Under the pieces are notes generated by a model, which was given only the letters and a program-made list of their open reading frames with translations, did no database searches and was not told the origin of the DNA. A stretch of DNA of 64,000 nt from Phymatolithon calcareum (taxonomy: Eukaryota > Rhodophyta > Florideophyceae > Hapalidiales): the NCBI GenBank assembly GCA_977006965.1, contig OZ345356.1, positions 1,054,001 to 1,118,000 on the forward strand, in the 5' to 3' direction. How positions within the stretch are numbered: position 1 is the first letter of the stretch; the number at the start of each line of letters is the position of its first letter. Positions 21,973 through 31,308 of the stretch are shown here, piece after piece. The position numbers and the translations under genes were made by a program.

Positions 21973-23061
21973 ATGGCTTCATATCGATATCCCTACATTT
22001 CTTCTGCTCAGAACATGCTAACATTTGAGCAGACAAATACCGGTCCATGCAGTGTGCAAAGAGTTGAGCTTACTCTTCATTCACGGGAAATCCTCGAACA
22101 CACGTTTTTACCATCGATGGGGAATTGTGGAGGTGTTCGCTCCAAGTATGCGATTCTCAGGCTCTTCAAGGAGCCCTCAAGCGCATGTGTACACTTTCTT
22201 TCGCACCAAGCTTCTCGCGTTTGCGAGAGGCAGCGTGAAATGACAGCGAACTGGTTGATGTTCGTGCTAAATGTACTGCGTCTTCGTTGGAGCACATATG
22301 CAGTGGCAATCGTTCTCATGGACAGATATCTAAATAAGATCTCCGTTCCCATTAGATCCATGAAGTTATTGGCCGGTACGTGTTTGTGGGTTGCCGCAAA
22401 GCATGAACAACGAAATGCTCCTAGCCTGGCTGAGCTCGTTCTGGCATGCAATGATGCATTCACATGTAATGAGGTTCTTTGCCTGGAGATGCAGATGCTC
22501 ACTACCCTGGATTTCAAGCTATGTGCTCGCACTCCGCTCTCAATTGTGGACTATCTTGCTGAGCTTTCTGCACCGGGTGAAAAAGGTGTTCGCGACACTG
22601 CTCAGTTTATTGCGAAAGCGGCAATGCTTGACGCCAGCATGTCGAGCATTCCTCCGATTATAGTCGCACTAGCTGTCGTGCATCTCGCCATCACTGTTAT
22701 TCCGGATATGCAAAATAATGGAAGAATTCGCCAGTTGGCCCCCGAGCTTGTCTTCCCTGCCGGTAACGATAGAGTTGTGCATGTGGCAAAGATGCTGCTC
22801 TATTTTTGGACAAGTGTTGTCAATCACACGGATGCAGGAGGGAGAATGCTATTGGTGCAACGCCAGCCATTTATCGCAGGAATAATATTCACTGCAACTT
22901 GCAAGTCTTGTGTGAACAGTGTGTACGGCGTTCGGGTCGCGAATAATGGGCCTTTCGCTGAATGGGCTGCCCGCTTCAGTCTCTTTCAGTTGTTGGCGGC
23001 AGAAGATGCCCCAGTCGACAGGACGGAAGACCTCCAAATATATAGAAATGTAATTTGGTAA
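21973..23061 (+). CDS. Cyclin-box protein (paralogue 1)
   Basis: A cyclin, the activating subunit of a cyclin-dependent kinase. The open frame begins at 21937 without an ATG, so I take the ATG at 21973 (362 residues). Numbered from 21937, the cyclin N box spans about 96-197. It shows NWLMFVLNVLRLRWSTYAV, the hallmark MDRYL (128-132), KLLAGTCLWVAAKHEQ (143-158) and LDFKLCARTP. A second, cyclin-C-like helical domain runs from about 200 to 300. The N-terminal region has LPSMGNCGG, also present in the paralogue at 31309-32343 as LPPMGDLGG. No destruction box is obvious, so subtype is open. The gene is intronless. It stands at the edge of the gene island, pointing towards its paralogue. Confidence 0.8.
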   Translation: MASYRYPYISSAQNMLTFEQTNTGPCSVQRVELTLHSREILEHTFLPSMGNCGGVRSKYAILRLFKEPSSACVHFLSHQASRVCERQREMTANWLMFVLNVLRLRWSTYAVAIVLMDRYLNKISVPIRSMKLLAGTCLWVAAKHEQRNAPSLAELVLACNDAFTCNEVLCLEMQMLTTLDFKLCARTPLSIVDYLAELSAPGEKGVRDTAQFIAKAAMLDASMSSIPPIIVALAVVHLAITVIPDMQNNGRIRQLAPELVFPAGNDRVVHVAKMLLYFWTSVVNHTDAGGRMLLVQRQPFIAGIIFTATCKSCVNSVYGVRVANNGPFAEWAARFSLFQLLAAEDAPVDRTEDLQIYRNVIW

Positions 23062-24018
23062 AATGGAAATGGAGTCGGTCTAATTTGATAAAACGACCAC
23101 CATTCATGAATAAGATGGTCAGCAGCCCCAAGCGGCGCCCTCTGAGATCGGTTAAGATCGAGGCAAAACTCACGCGCCAGTATCTCATCATTGCTCTTCC
23201 CGTTGGAAAAACGAGTAGACCAACCTGCAGCACTAAATACTTGGTAATTTTCAACGATTTGTGAAAAGCACAATTTTCAGTTCAGTACTTGAGTCACAGT
23301 AACCGCACTCAGCACTGACGTCGTAAACATCTATTTTGCCATGCACTTTCGCATACCCGCAGAAAACTCTCCAATATTCTCCATGGATATTGCCACCGGG
23401 CCCTTCCAATGCAAAGATATTACATGCTTATGGCCATCCAACGCAAATTCCTTGAAAAGTTCCAATGCAATGAGCGGTCTTGCATGCGTGAGTGTTTAGT
23501 GTCAGTGGACGAAGAGCTCTGACCACAGGTAGAATGCTGACAAAAAAGTGCACCTTTGCAATGTGTCTATTCTAGACGATACTGAAACGTCATTTTTGGG
23601 GACGATGTCATCCTGCTCAGAAGAAACGAGGAGCAAAAACGAGGCACCAATTATCGTAATTAATATGATTTTATTACAATGCCAAGGACCTACCTTTTTG
23701 AGGGAAGGCGACAACGGCTGCTCCTCTTTCCGTTACGCTACACGTAAATAATGCAAATTCGCTATCTACTAGTTTTTCTCTTTCCCTTCGCTGCTCCTTC
23801 CAAGCATAGCATCTCTCATTCTTCTTCCAGGCATAACAGAAGGCCGCATGCAATAAATGTTCATGATGGGCCGAATAGTATCTTTCTAATAAAATTACCT
23901 TCATAACTATTTTCGTATTTTCAAATATATTTTATGATTCCTATGAGACAACGCCAAAAAAGCAAATCGAAAGTCTTGGGAACCCGATGCTCTTGGTGCA
24001 TAGTTAACACAAACCGGC
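23062..24018. other. No gene recognised
   Basis: Downstream region of the cyclin gene. The short frames here have no recognisable motif. Confidence 0.45.
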
Positions 24019-24414
24019 ATGTCGTCCTCAACGCCGACACGACCAGGCGCGGCACGGGCCGTCGCAAATGCGATCAGAAGCGCAACCGCGCGCGGCACAG
24101 GCCGACGCTTCCACTGGGCCGGCCTACAGGGCGCGCTCGTAGTGGCGCTCGCCGGCGCTGCCGCGTCAACCTCATTGGTACGCCGGCGCGAGATGGAGGA
24201 AAAGCTTGAGATCGCCGACGCTCGTGTGGCCCGTGCAGAGGGGCAGTTAGCGGCTGCGCGTGACGCGCTTCTCGCCAGCGTATCGGAAACTGTGGCAAAG
24301 GTGAGCACTGCGGGCAAAGCTACAGAGAAGGAGGCTGTACTAAGAACATGGATAGAGCAGGCTGTGCATGGTCAGGAGCGCACAGATGAGTCTAAGAAAA
24401 CGAGCTTTGTCTGA
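24019..24414 (+). CDS. Small single-span coiled-coil protein
   Basis: An ATG-started 131-residue protein with a basic, Ser/Thr/Arg-rich N-terminus (1-30). One hydrophobic segment GALVVALAGAAASTSLV (38-54) follows. An alanine/glutamate-rich coiled coil (about 57-95, with EKLEIADARVARAEGQLAAA) precedes a polar tail. The coding region is GC-rich (about 60%) compared with its flanks, supporting a real gene. The basic N-terminus before the membrane span could act as an organelle-targeting signal, but no family is recognised. The minus-strand frames here are shadows. Confidence 0.55.
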   Translation: MSSSTPTRPGAARAVANAIRSATARGTGRRFHWAGLQGALVVALAGAAASTSLVRRREMEEKLEIADARVARAEGQLAAARDALLASVSETVAKVSTAGKATEKEAVLRTWIEQAVHGQERTDESKKTSFV

Positions 24415-25177
24415 CTGAATGCGATGTTGCATGAAGCTCATTGGCAAAGATTGCGCGGGTCTCTAAGTTAGCGTGGTCGGCAGACGTCAAGATTGCCTTT
24501 GTATAGTGGTGTGATCTGGACATTGGAATGCTGTACCGAGTGGCGTTTGAGATGTCCACGCTGTTACAGTTCTGTGTTAAACTTATTTTTGGGATATGTT
24601 GTATTGTTTGCTCTGTCCATGGATTGGCAACTTCTTGACTGCTATCGTAAACACAAATGGGCAACTGTAACTATCGATTATCGAATTGAAGTGGTACAGT
24701 CTTCCCACTCCAAGCCTAACCACAAGGGAGAGGTTCTAGTGGCTGTCTCCTGCTCGCCAACGACTGATGAACAGTTTCCGAAGAATCGGTGTTACGGGGT
24801 ACAGTTGCAGCGGGATCTTAGCAAGACCGCGCAAACCAACTTTATTTGAAATTCTCTACCTTGCTCGCATACATCTCTCCACTTCACGCGCTCCTGCTTT
24901 CCGATTTGGTTCATTTCGCATTTTCAGATTTGCAGCGCCCAATTTTACCTGTCGCTGATTCCCCGCGCAACCGTCATTTTCAAAAGCCCGCGTTATACTG
25001 CGCCCGCCCATTGCCTCATGCGCGCTGCGGAAATCATGAAAACATCGTGCAGCTGCTGACTAGTACATTTCCCCGTTGAAACGGCAGTGCACAAGATAGC
25101 GGATGGCTGCGGATATGCCGCTTCATCTATCTTTCACTTGCAGATTGTTTTTGCCAAACACCATCAGCAATGCTGGT
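24415..25177. other. No gene recognised
   Basis: Intergenic sequence between the small plus-strand gene and the 3' end of the minus-strand four-span protein. No convincing frame. Confidence 0.45.
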
Positions 25178-26116
25178 TCAAGTCACGGGTCGAATTTCGT
25201 CGTCATCGTCCACATTGGGGAACCGCACTAGACGCCTGCGCATTCCTTCTGGGCGCGGTGGTAGTCCACCTCTCGCTGGCGGGTCAGTCAAACGAAACGT
25301 GGTCCTCGAATTCTCTCTCGATTCCACAGACACGGAACTCACCGATGTACCTGGAAACGGCATACGAACCGCGGCTCCCAATGCAGCAGAGTGTGCGTCC
25401 TTCTTCGGACTCCCGAGCACGGCTTCCCACGACGACAACTTCGAGTTGATCCACTCCGTATCCGGAGCAGTTTTCTGCAAGCTACGTGCGGCATTGAGTC
25501 GAACGAGCGACGCGCCAGGGCTGAAATCACTCCCCTGATGCTCGCTGCTATGCTCCGAGCCCCCGATATCGCTATCGGTGATAGAGCCTCGACCAAACGG
25601 CTGCAGTTCAGAAGGGAGCATATCGTTCGCCGCAAGCAGAGCGCCGTCCGCGATGCGATCGTCGCGATACGGCACGAACCATGCGACGGCGGCAGAGGCG
25701 GCCGTGAGCAAGAAGAGCAGCCAGGAGAACACAATGGTAACGAACTTCTCGCCCCTAAGAGGGTCCTTCAACCGTATAATGCCCGTCGATCCCGTCACCA
25801 CGGACGCAACAACCAGCCAAAGAATTGAAATGAGGGTGCACCATTGCGCCTCGACTGTGTTCTTGAACATCACGTCGTCGTCGAATGCTGCGATCAGACG
25901 ACGCCAAAGGACTAACCCGCCCGTGATTAGCGCTAAAGAGCCGATGATTATGACAGAGATACAGGAGCCGAGGGAGTCACTCATCGCGCAGCGGACGGAG
26001 GTGGTTGATTGGTCCCAGTAGAGTAACTTGTCGGCGGTGCCGAAGGTGACGACTGCGCCAAAGATCAGCTCGAGGACGTACATGACCGGCTTGACGAAGA
26101 TGTTCCATTCCAACAT
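25178..26116 (-). CDS. Four-span membrane protein (MARVEL/tetraspan-like)
   Basis: A 312-residue protein from ATG 26114-26116. Four hydrophobic segments lie at about residues 8-27, 51-72, 91-110 and 126-148, with a first loop carrying two cysteines (C43, C52). A polar, Ser-rich tail of about 160 residues contains an arginine-rich stretch (MRRRLVRFP) and an acidic DDDDE near the end. This topology is shared by MARVEL-type and related tetraspan vesicle proteins, but sequence alone does not fix the family. The tail is probably cytosolic. It is intronless and lies in the same orientation as the TrhO gene upstream. Confidence 0.7.
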   Translation of the reverse strand: MLEWNIFVKPVMYVLELIFGAVVTFGTADKLLYWDQSTTSVRCAMSDSLGSCISVIIIGSLALITGGLVLWRRLIAAFDDDVMFKNTVEAQWCTLISILWLVVASVVTGSTGIIRLKDPLRGEKFVTIVFSWLLFLLTAASAAVAWFVPYRDDRIADGALLAANDMLPSELQPFGRGSITDSDIGGSEHSSEHQGSDFSPGASLVRLNAARSLQKTAPDTEWINSKLSSWEAVLGSPKKDAHSAALGAAVRMPFPGTSVSSVSVESRENSRTTFRLTDPPARGGLPPRPEGMRRRLVRFPNVDDDDEIRPVT

Positions 26117-26924
26117 TGCGTGGCTTTAGGAGGGAGAAACTTATTTTCTTCGGCTGGTCTCGCCACATTTGGCGTGCGCAGCTTCTTCATCGCCCAGAGG
26201 AATCGGCGTTGAACGAAAGGCTTTGGAGAACGTCCCCGATATGAAAACAGTACAGCGTTTTTGAATACGTTCGGGACACGTGGCAAACTCAAGCTCAGGG
26301 GAGATTCGTAGACGACAATTCGTAGTGGCACTTTACTTCGGACCAGTACCACCGTTCCTCATCGAAAATACTGTCTGCACTGCGCGACATGAATGTGAAC
26401 TGTTGAGTGTCGAAAAACGAACGTCAACTATTTTACTCGGCTCGCAAAATAGAAACGACGTCAATGCGCTCGAACCATGCGTCGGAATCGGGCCAGCAAT
26501 GCGCACCGGGAATGCGAAAGTGCGAATCAGCGAACATTGGTTTGTCGCTGAACAGGCCGTCATTCCCCTTGGTCAATTATTGTATAGAGAACTTGTTGCA
26601 CATTCGCGAAAAGGGGATATTATTGCGAGGTTCTCGGGGCATCGCCCTACAATGCATAAACTTTTCCTAATTGGTTGCGAGACTCTTGGTCTCGAAAATT
26701 CGCACACCTGGGCGGACCAAGTTCGATTGGCCCCTACCTTCCTTAGCTCATACACGTTCCCATGTGCCGCAGGGCATCCGGTCAAAGGAGGAATAGTCAT
26801 TGGTCATCTCGTGGATTGGAGGATATGTTGAGCGAATCGCGCTCAAGTATTCAAACGTTAAGGACCATATAACCTCAACGAGAGTGAGCCTAGATGCCCT
26901 ATATGTCAACGACGCGACTGCACT
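26117..26924. other. Intergenic, one non-ATG plus-strand frame
   Basis: A plus-strand frame (26280-26831, 183 codons) lies between two minus-strand genes. It has no early ATG and no recognisable domain, so I do not call it a gene. The region should hold the promoter of the four-span protein. Confidence 0.4.
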
Positions 26925-27854
26925 CTAGCTCTTCAGCTCCCCGAACCGTTTCTCGCTCCCGCAACGCGTGCAAGATTCTTCGAGCTTGGGGTACACCATA
27001 GCACAAATCTCACACATGGTATACGTCCCAATTTCCAATCCATGCTTCAGCGCGACGCGTCCATCAAAGACGAAACATTCCCCATTCCACATACTCTCTT
27101 CTTCAGGAATATCTTCCAAATACTTCAAAATCCCTCCCCGCAAGTGATACACCGTCTGCAGTCCCATTCTCTTCAACAACGCCGTTGCCTTTTCACATCT
27201 TACTCCGCCCGTGCAGAACATAGCCACCTTCGGCTGCTTTTCCAAGTCTATATTTCTGCGCGCCCAGTCAGGAAACTGTGCAAAACTTTGCGTGTGAGGA
27301 TTAGTTGCACGGTCGAAAGTTCCAATTTTTGCCTCATAGGAGTTCCGCGTGTCGATGACAATAACATCAGGATCGGAAATGAGCGTGTTCCAGTCCTTGG
27401 GTTCGACATATTCTCCAACGCCTTGAAGAGGATCCGCCTGTGGATCGCGGATGGTGACGATTTCGGGTTTGATGCGCACTCGGAGTCGACGGAATGGGGG
27501 GCAATCTGAAAAGGACTCTTTTGCGTCAAGATTGGAAAAACCGGGTATCGATCGAATTTCCGCCATCAGAGTGTCGATGCCTTTCCGCGGGCCCGCTAGA
27601 GTACCGTTGACGCCTTCGGATGAGAGCATTAGTGTTCCCTTTACTGATCCCGCAGTGCCAATCTTGAATAGATGCGTTTGGTGGCTCGGCAGATCTTCTA
27701 ACGGCGCGAACATGTAGAATGCGGACACTACTAGTCTAGATGCCGTATTCAAGGGGGGAGCGCCATTTTGCGGAGTTTGCGGCGTCATCCGCAGGGCGTG
27801 CGTGCGTCGAGCGGAGTTGATGGTCCAGGAAGGTGAGTTTCTGTGGTGCTCCAT
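26925..27854 (-). CDS. TrhO-family rhodanese (UPF0176; tRNA uridine-34 hydroxylase type)
   Basis: The bacterial TrhO family makes 5-hydroxyuridine at tRNA position 34; plants have plastid relatives. The first in-frame ATG is at 27852-27854 (309 residues); the open frame upstream (to 27962) lacks an ATG and begins after a stop. An Arg/Ser-rich leader of about 40 residues with few acids suggests an organelle transit peptide. Numbered from the open frame at 27962, the N-terminal UPF0176 domain (about 76-170) has EGVNGTLAG and the rhodanese domain (about 190-285) has IDTRNSYE. The catalytic loop CTGGVRCEK (250-258) places the cysteine at 250 and matches the family signature, and HLRGGILKYLED follows. 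A C-terminal C-x2-C...C-x2-C (317, 320, 331, 334) probably binds zinc. All key residues are present. Targeting is inferred. Confidence 0.9.
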   Translation of the reverse strand: MEHHRNSPSWTINSARRTHALRMTPQTPQNGAPPLNTASRLVVSAFYMFAPLEDLPSHQTHLFKIGTAGSVKGTLMLSSEGVNGTLAGPRKGIDTLMAEIRSIPGFSNLDAKESFSDCPPFRRLRVRIKPEIVTIRDPQADPLQGVGEYVEPKDWNTLISDPDVIVIDTRNSYEAKIGTFDRATNPHTQSFAQFPDWARRNIDLEKQPKVAMFCTGGVRCEKATALLKRMGLQTVYHLRGGILKYLEDIPEEESMWNGECFVFDGRVALKHGLEIGTYTMCEICAMVYPKLEESCTRCGSEKRFGELKS

Positions 27855-28111
27855 GGACACTCTCGGCAGACTGGAGCGGACACGTTGCAAATTGTGACAT
27901 GCCCATGCCGTTGGTGATGATATTCCAACATTCTCCTGTGCGCTATTACAAGTTATGCACAAGCTTATGATTCACGTCTAGTGCACTGCAACCACAATGC
28001 AACAACACCCCAAACGATCGTCCACTTTGTGATGACGCGGAACACACCCGATCGCAATCATAGATTAGACTAACTGGAGCTTATTAGTTCACGACTTAAT
28101 CTCAGCTATAT

Positions 28112-28158
28112 CTTCAGATGCTTAGGATAGCCAACGTTGCTATCCTAAGTACCTGAAG
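28112..28158. repeat. Palindrome 1 (20-bp arms, 7-base loop)
   Basis: Arms 28112-28131 and 28139-28158 pair with two mismatches around a 7-base loop (caacgtt). It is directly joined to a second palindrome; base 28158 is shared. Confidence 0.85.
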
Positions 28159-28202
28159 CTTTAGTTGATGAGCTTGGCTAAGCCAAGCTCATCAACTAAA
28201 GC
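28158..28202. repeat. Palindrome 2 (perfect 22-bp arms, 1-base spacer)
   Basis: Arms 28158-28179 and 28181-28202 are perfectly complementary around a single A at 28180. Together with palindrome 1 this is a 91-base cruciform-prone block upstream of the TrhO gene. Confidence 0.9.
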
Positions 28203-29090
28203 CAAGACTCACAGCACTTTTGTCCCAGTCTTGTCGCCCGCGTGTCGATCCGGAACGGAAATGTTAGACCGGAGCAGAGCGCTCGATCGTTGCGATGTCG
28301 ATCCGCGGTTTCTACACCTCGGCTCTAGGATATTTCTATCATTGTTCCATAAGCTCAGATTCGCGAGCAAAACCCTTGACAGATTATTATAACAAACTGA
28401 TATGTTTTTGTTGGCTTTTTGGACGTCTGTGGAATTGTTCCCTTCGTCCTCACATTTGAATGGTAATTACATAGCCGGTGGTCGTGCAAGGTGGTCTCAT
28501 TTGTTAAAGTGCCGACGCCCACCAATTGAGCCCTCTAACTAAAAGAGTGACGTAATAACTTGTGATGACGGTTGGCTTGACGTCTGTGTCGAAGACGGAG
28601 ACCAAGGTTGTGATGAAAGGCAGTCCTTTGATATACGTCGCCTGCTGGATAGATCCTGTTGCTAGCCGGCTGCTTCCACGTCTAGTCGAAAGAGGCATGC
28701 CGGTACTGACGTGATGCACTATAGAAGCACCTCATAGGTGCCTATAATATGGAATTGTGTGTAGTGGGTGCGCACTGTGCAGCCATGCTCCTCATACACG
28801 TAATTTTACAGAAGAAAAGCAGAGGATGAAAAGCGAATTGGGACAACGTTATGCTCTTTAAAACATGAAAAATGGGAAGCAAAACTCTTCTGCTTCCACT
28901 GTGAAAATCTGAAAAAGTATACCGCCTTTCCTTCTTTCTTTTAAGAGGCTATACTGATTTCTGTTGCAGAGGAACCAACCAACATCTTATTCATTTCTAT
29001 TGCACATATACCACAAATCTACTGTATGCAATCATCAGGAACCACTGCTTTCCACCGCTGGAATCATCTGTCCCAGGGAAACAGAGCATT
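28203..29090. other. No gene recognised
   Basis: Short frames with no recognisable domain. It includes the 3' flank of the minus-strand secreted-protein gene; similarity to the other copy ends within a few bases after its stop codon. Confidence 0.45.
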
Positions 29091-29345
29091 TTAAAGCGAC
29101 GGGGAGGACATGGCACCGGAGAGAGCCGCACCAACGGTGGCAGCACCGATCACGGCACCGGGACCGTCGAGGGCGGAGGAGGCGACGCCGGAGGTGGAAT
29201 CGGCGGCGGCACCTGATGTGACGGCACCGTCACCCTTGGCCATGGCGCCCTGAAGCGAGGAGATGTCGAAAGAGGCGCGAGAGACTGGGGAGGAGAGAGC
29301 AGTGGCGACGAGAGCCAAGAACGCGAAAACGACGGTGCACTTCAT
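29091..29345 (-). CDS. Small secreted protein, copy 1 of a head-to-head twin
   Basis: An 84-residue protein with a clear signal peptide: MKCT, a hydrophobic core VVFAFLALVATALSS and a likely cleavage near PVSRA. The mature part is Ala/Gly/Ser-rich with no cysteine after the signal (SGAAADSTSGVASSALDG, then GAVIGAATVGAALSGAM). The protein is identical to copy 2 at 30023-30277. The coding DNA differs only by three silent changes near the 3' end. A TATAAAAG lies 100-110 bases upstream. No known family is recognised. Likely a highly expressed extracellular or wall peptide, by inference from the strong core promoter and codon uniformity. Confidence 0.85.
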   Translation of the reverse strand: MKCTVVFAFLALVATALSSPVSRASFDISSLQGAMAKGDGAVTSGAAADSTSGVASSALDGPGAVIGAATVGAALSGAMSSPSL

Positions 29346-29445
29346 TTTTATATTTGGAAGGTGAATGAAGATTGTGGATAGATTGGTTGTTTGAGTTGCT
29401 TGTGCTTGTTTGCTGCACAGAGGAAAGATGAAGACTCAGCTTTCT

Positions 29446-29453
29446 TTTATAGT
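29446..29453 (-). promoter_or_regulatory. TATA box of secreted-protein copy 1
   Basis: On the minus strand the sequence reads ctataaaagaaag about 105 bases before the ATG at 29345. The same word, tataaaagaaag, stands at the same distance before copy 2. The 5' leaders also share aagcac-agcaac and a CA-rich stretch before the ATG. Confidence 0.75.
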
Positions 29454-29923
29454 TGAATAGTGCTCGACATTTCCGGTGTTATGTGGCCCAAAGAGAATTG
29501 ATGTATTTCGCAAGTGTTAATAAACTGGGACATTGAGAAATACTGAGTATTGATTTCTAGGTTCTCAGTAGAACATGAACAATCGTGGGCCCACAATTGC
29601 TGCAGGGTGAACGACTTCGTCTCATAAAAGGTTGATGCCCTCATTGCGGACACTGTTTACTGTAAGTGTACGGAAGCACAAAATCATTATTCTTTCTTTC
29701 ATCTTGAGTACAGCCATAGAAATGTTAGGGACATCTTTGTTGGGACAAATGTATAAGCTGCACTCACGGCGCCCAATTCAGGTACGGCCTTTGGTTAAAT
29801 ATGCAAGAATTCGACTGGTATTTCTGAAATCCGTTAGCGGAAAGCTTGGACAAGGGTCTTTGTAAGCAATCACTCGTGGCCCTATTCTCCAATTACAGAC
29901 AAACTCATCGTACACCCGACTGG

Positions 29924-29931
29924 TATAAAAG
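29924..29931 (+). promoter_or_regulatory. TATA box of secreted-protein copy 2
   Basis: The sequence reads gtataaaagaaag, 99 bases before the ATG at 30023. It is conserved with copy 1. The two promoters are divergent and share a 677-base intergenic region. Confidence 0.75.
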
Positions 29932-30022
29932 AAAGATTTGACTACGATCATGTACAATCTTGGTAACCAAGCACTAGCAACCATCCAACAATCCACATTC
30001 TTTACCATTCTCAAGAACAAAA

Positions 30023-30277
30023 ATGAAGTGCACCGTCGTTTTCGCGTTCTTGGCTCTCGTCGCCACTGCTCTCTCCTCCCCAGTCTCTCGCGCCTCTTTC
30101 GACATCTCCTCGCTTCAGGGCGCCATGGCCAAGGGTGACGGTGCCGTCACATCAGGTGCCGCCGCCGATTCCACCTCCGGCGTCGCCTCCTCCGCCCTCG
30201 ACGGTCCCGGTGCCGTGATCGGTGCTGCCACCGTTGGTGCGGCTCTCTCCGGTGCTATGTCCTCTCCCTCGCTTTAA
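30023..30277 (+). CDS. Small secreted protein, copy 2 of a head-to-head twin
   Basis: The same 84-residue secreted protein as the gene at 29091-29345, on the opposite strand. Identity of the coding DNA is close to complete, while the sequence directly after the stop codon is unrelated and the leader and promoter are only partly alike. The leader is CA-rich and ends caagaacaaaaATG. That pattern suggests an inverted duplication followed by gene conversion limited to the coding region, or strong codon constraint. Confidence 0.85.
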   Translation: MKCTVVFAFLALVATALSSPVSRASFDISSLQGAMAKGDGAVTSGAAADSTSGVASSALDGPGAVIGAATVGAALSGAMSSPSL

Positions 30278-31308
30278 AACCGTACTGGAATAGAATACTT
30301 AAACTGCATATTTTTTGTGGAAAAGCTCGAAAAGCTTACGAGAATGACTGCCTTGTAGAGCTGCACATTTTCGTATTGAGGTGCAGAACACCAACTTATA
30401 AAACTGGGCATGTTCTAGTCCACTTCTCTACTCCATATGCTCCCGTAATATTCGTTTTTCATTCTTACTGGGAAAAGGTCGCCAATACTTAATGCAGTGC
30501 CTGAAGCGAGTCTGGAACAGCCTCTCGCACATTGGAATTTTGAGAATGTAACGGGGTCTCTCATGGCACAGTTCTTCTTCGGTCTTTGTGTCAACTCGTA
30601 CAAAAAACTTAAGTAACCAATGTCAGGAAGTTCCATTCCATGCCACTCAGACAAAGGACTGTCCAGCTCGAGACGGCAGGGTTTACGTACACGATTAGCA
30701 ACAGGGAGAATCAGATCGCTTTCTCATACCTCCAGGGAAACAAGTCCCTAAATAAAGCGTATCATCCTTCAACCGAAGAAAACGTCTCCTCAAGCTGTGC
30801 TGCGTCGCGTACGAACATATTCAAAAGGGTATACCAATCGATTTGACACATGGGCGCTTTGCAATAGTGTCGCTGTGCCCGACAAAGAGGCGGTACCCCT
30901 CGAGGACGCTCAATAAATTGACGCAGAAGTATAAGATTTGCAGAAGTGCCTGGAGAACGGCAGAGTGTCTTGATAGCGCCAAAGTGAATTTCGTGAGTCA
31001 TTTCGCGTGCCATGGTTGTGCGAAGGACAAGAAGCGCCTGTGTGGTTGCGGACACTCCAGAAAATTGCAACTGAGTTCGACCGAGAGCTCGAGGAATGAG
31101 GACGGAGTTTGTTGATTTCGATTCCAGTGCTTTTTCATGTCGAGCTGGATCCCAATCCGATACACTGCGCTGTGGCAGTGACTATCGTTTTCTACACAAC
31201 AGTCTGAATGAAAGTAGATATGGAATGTTAATGTATTTCACCTACTGGAGCGCTCGCCGGATGGCCCGCAACTGCACGAAGAAATCATTTTTAAACTACG
31301 ATACCCAA
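30278..31308. other. No firm gene; possible decayed minus-strand gene
   Basis: Two minus-strand frames (30415-30654 and 30762-31070) follow each other and look moderately protein-like (RGCSRLASGTALSIGDLFP; FVRDAAQLEETFSSVEG). They share no frame and have no recognised domain, so a broken gene is possible but not shown. Confidence 0.3.

Noticed and set aside
25087-26021. Several plus-strand frames opposite the four-span protein and its flank
   Set aside because: They are shadows of the minus-strand coding sequence, with Arg/His-rich composition.
26280-26831. 183-codon plus-strand frame between two genes
   Set aside because: No ATG for the first 70 codons, no domain, and it lies in the promoter region of a minus-strand gene.
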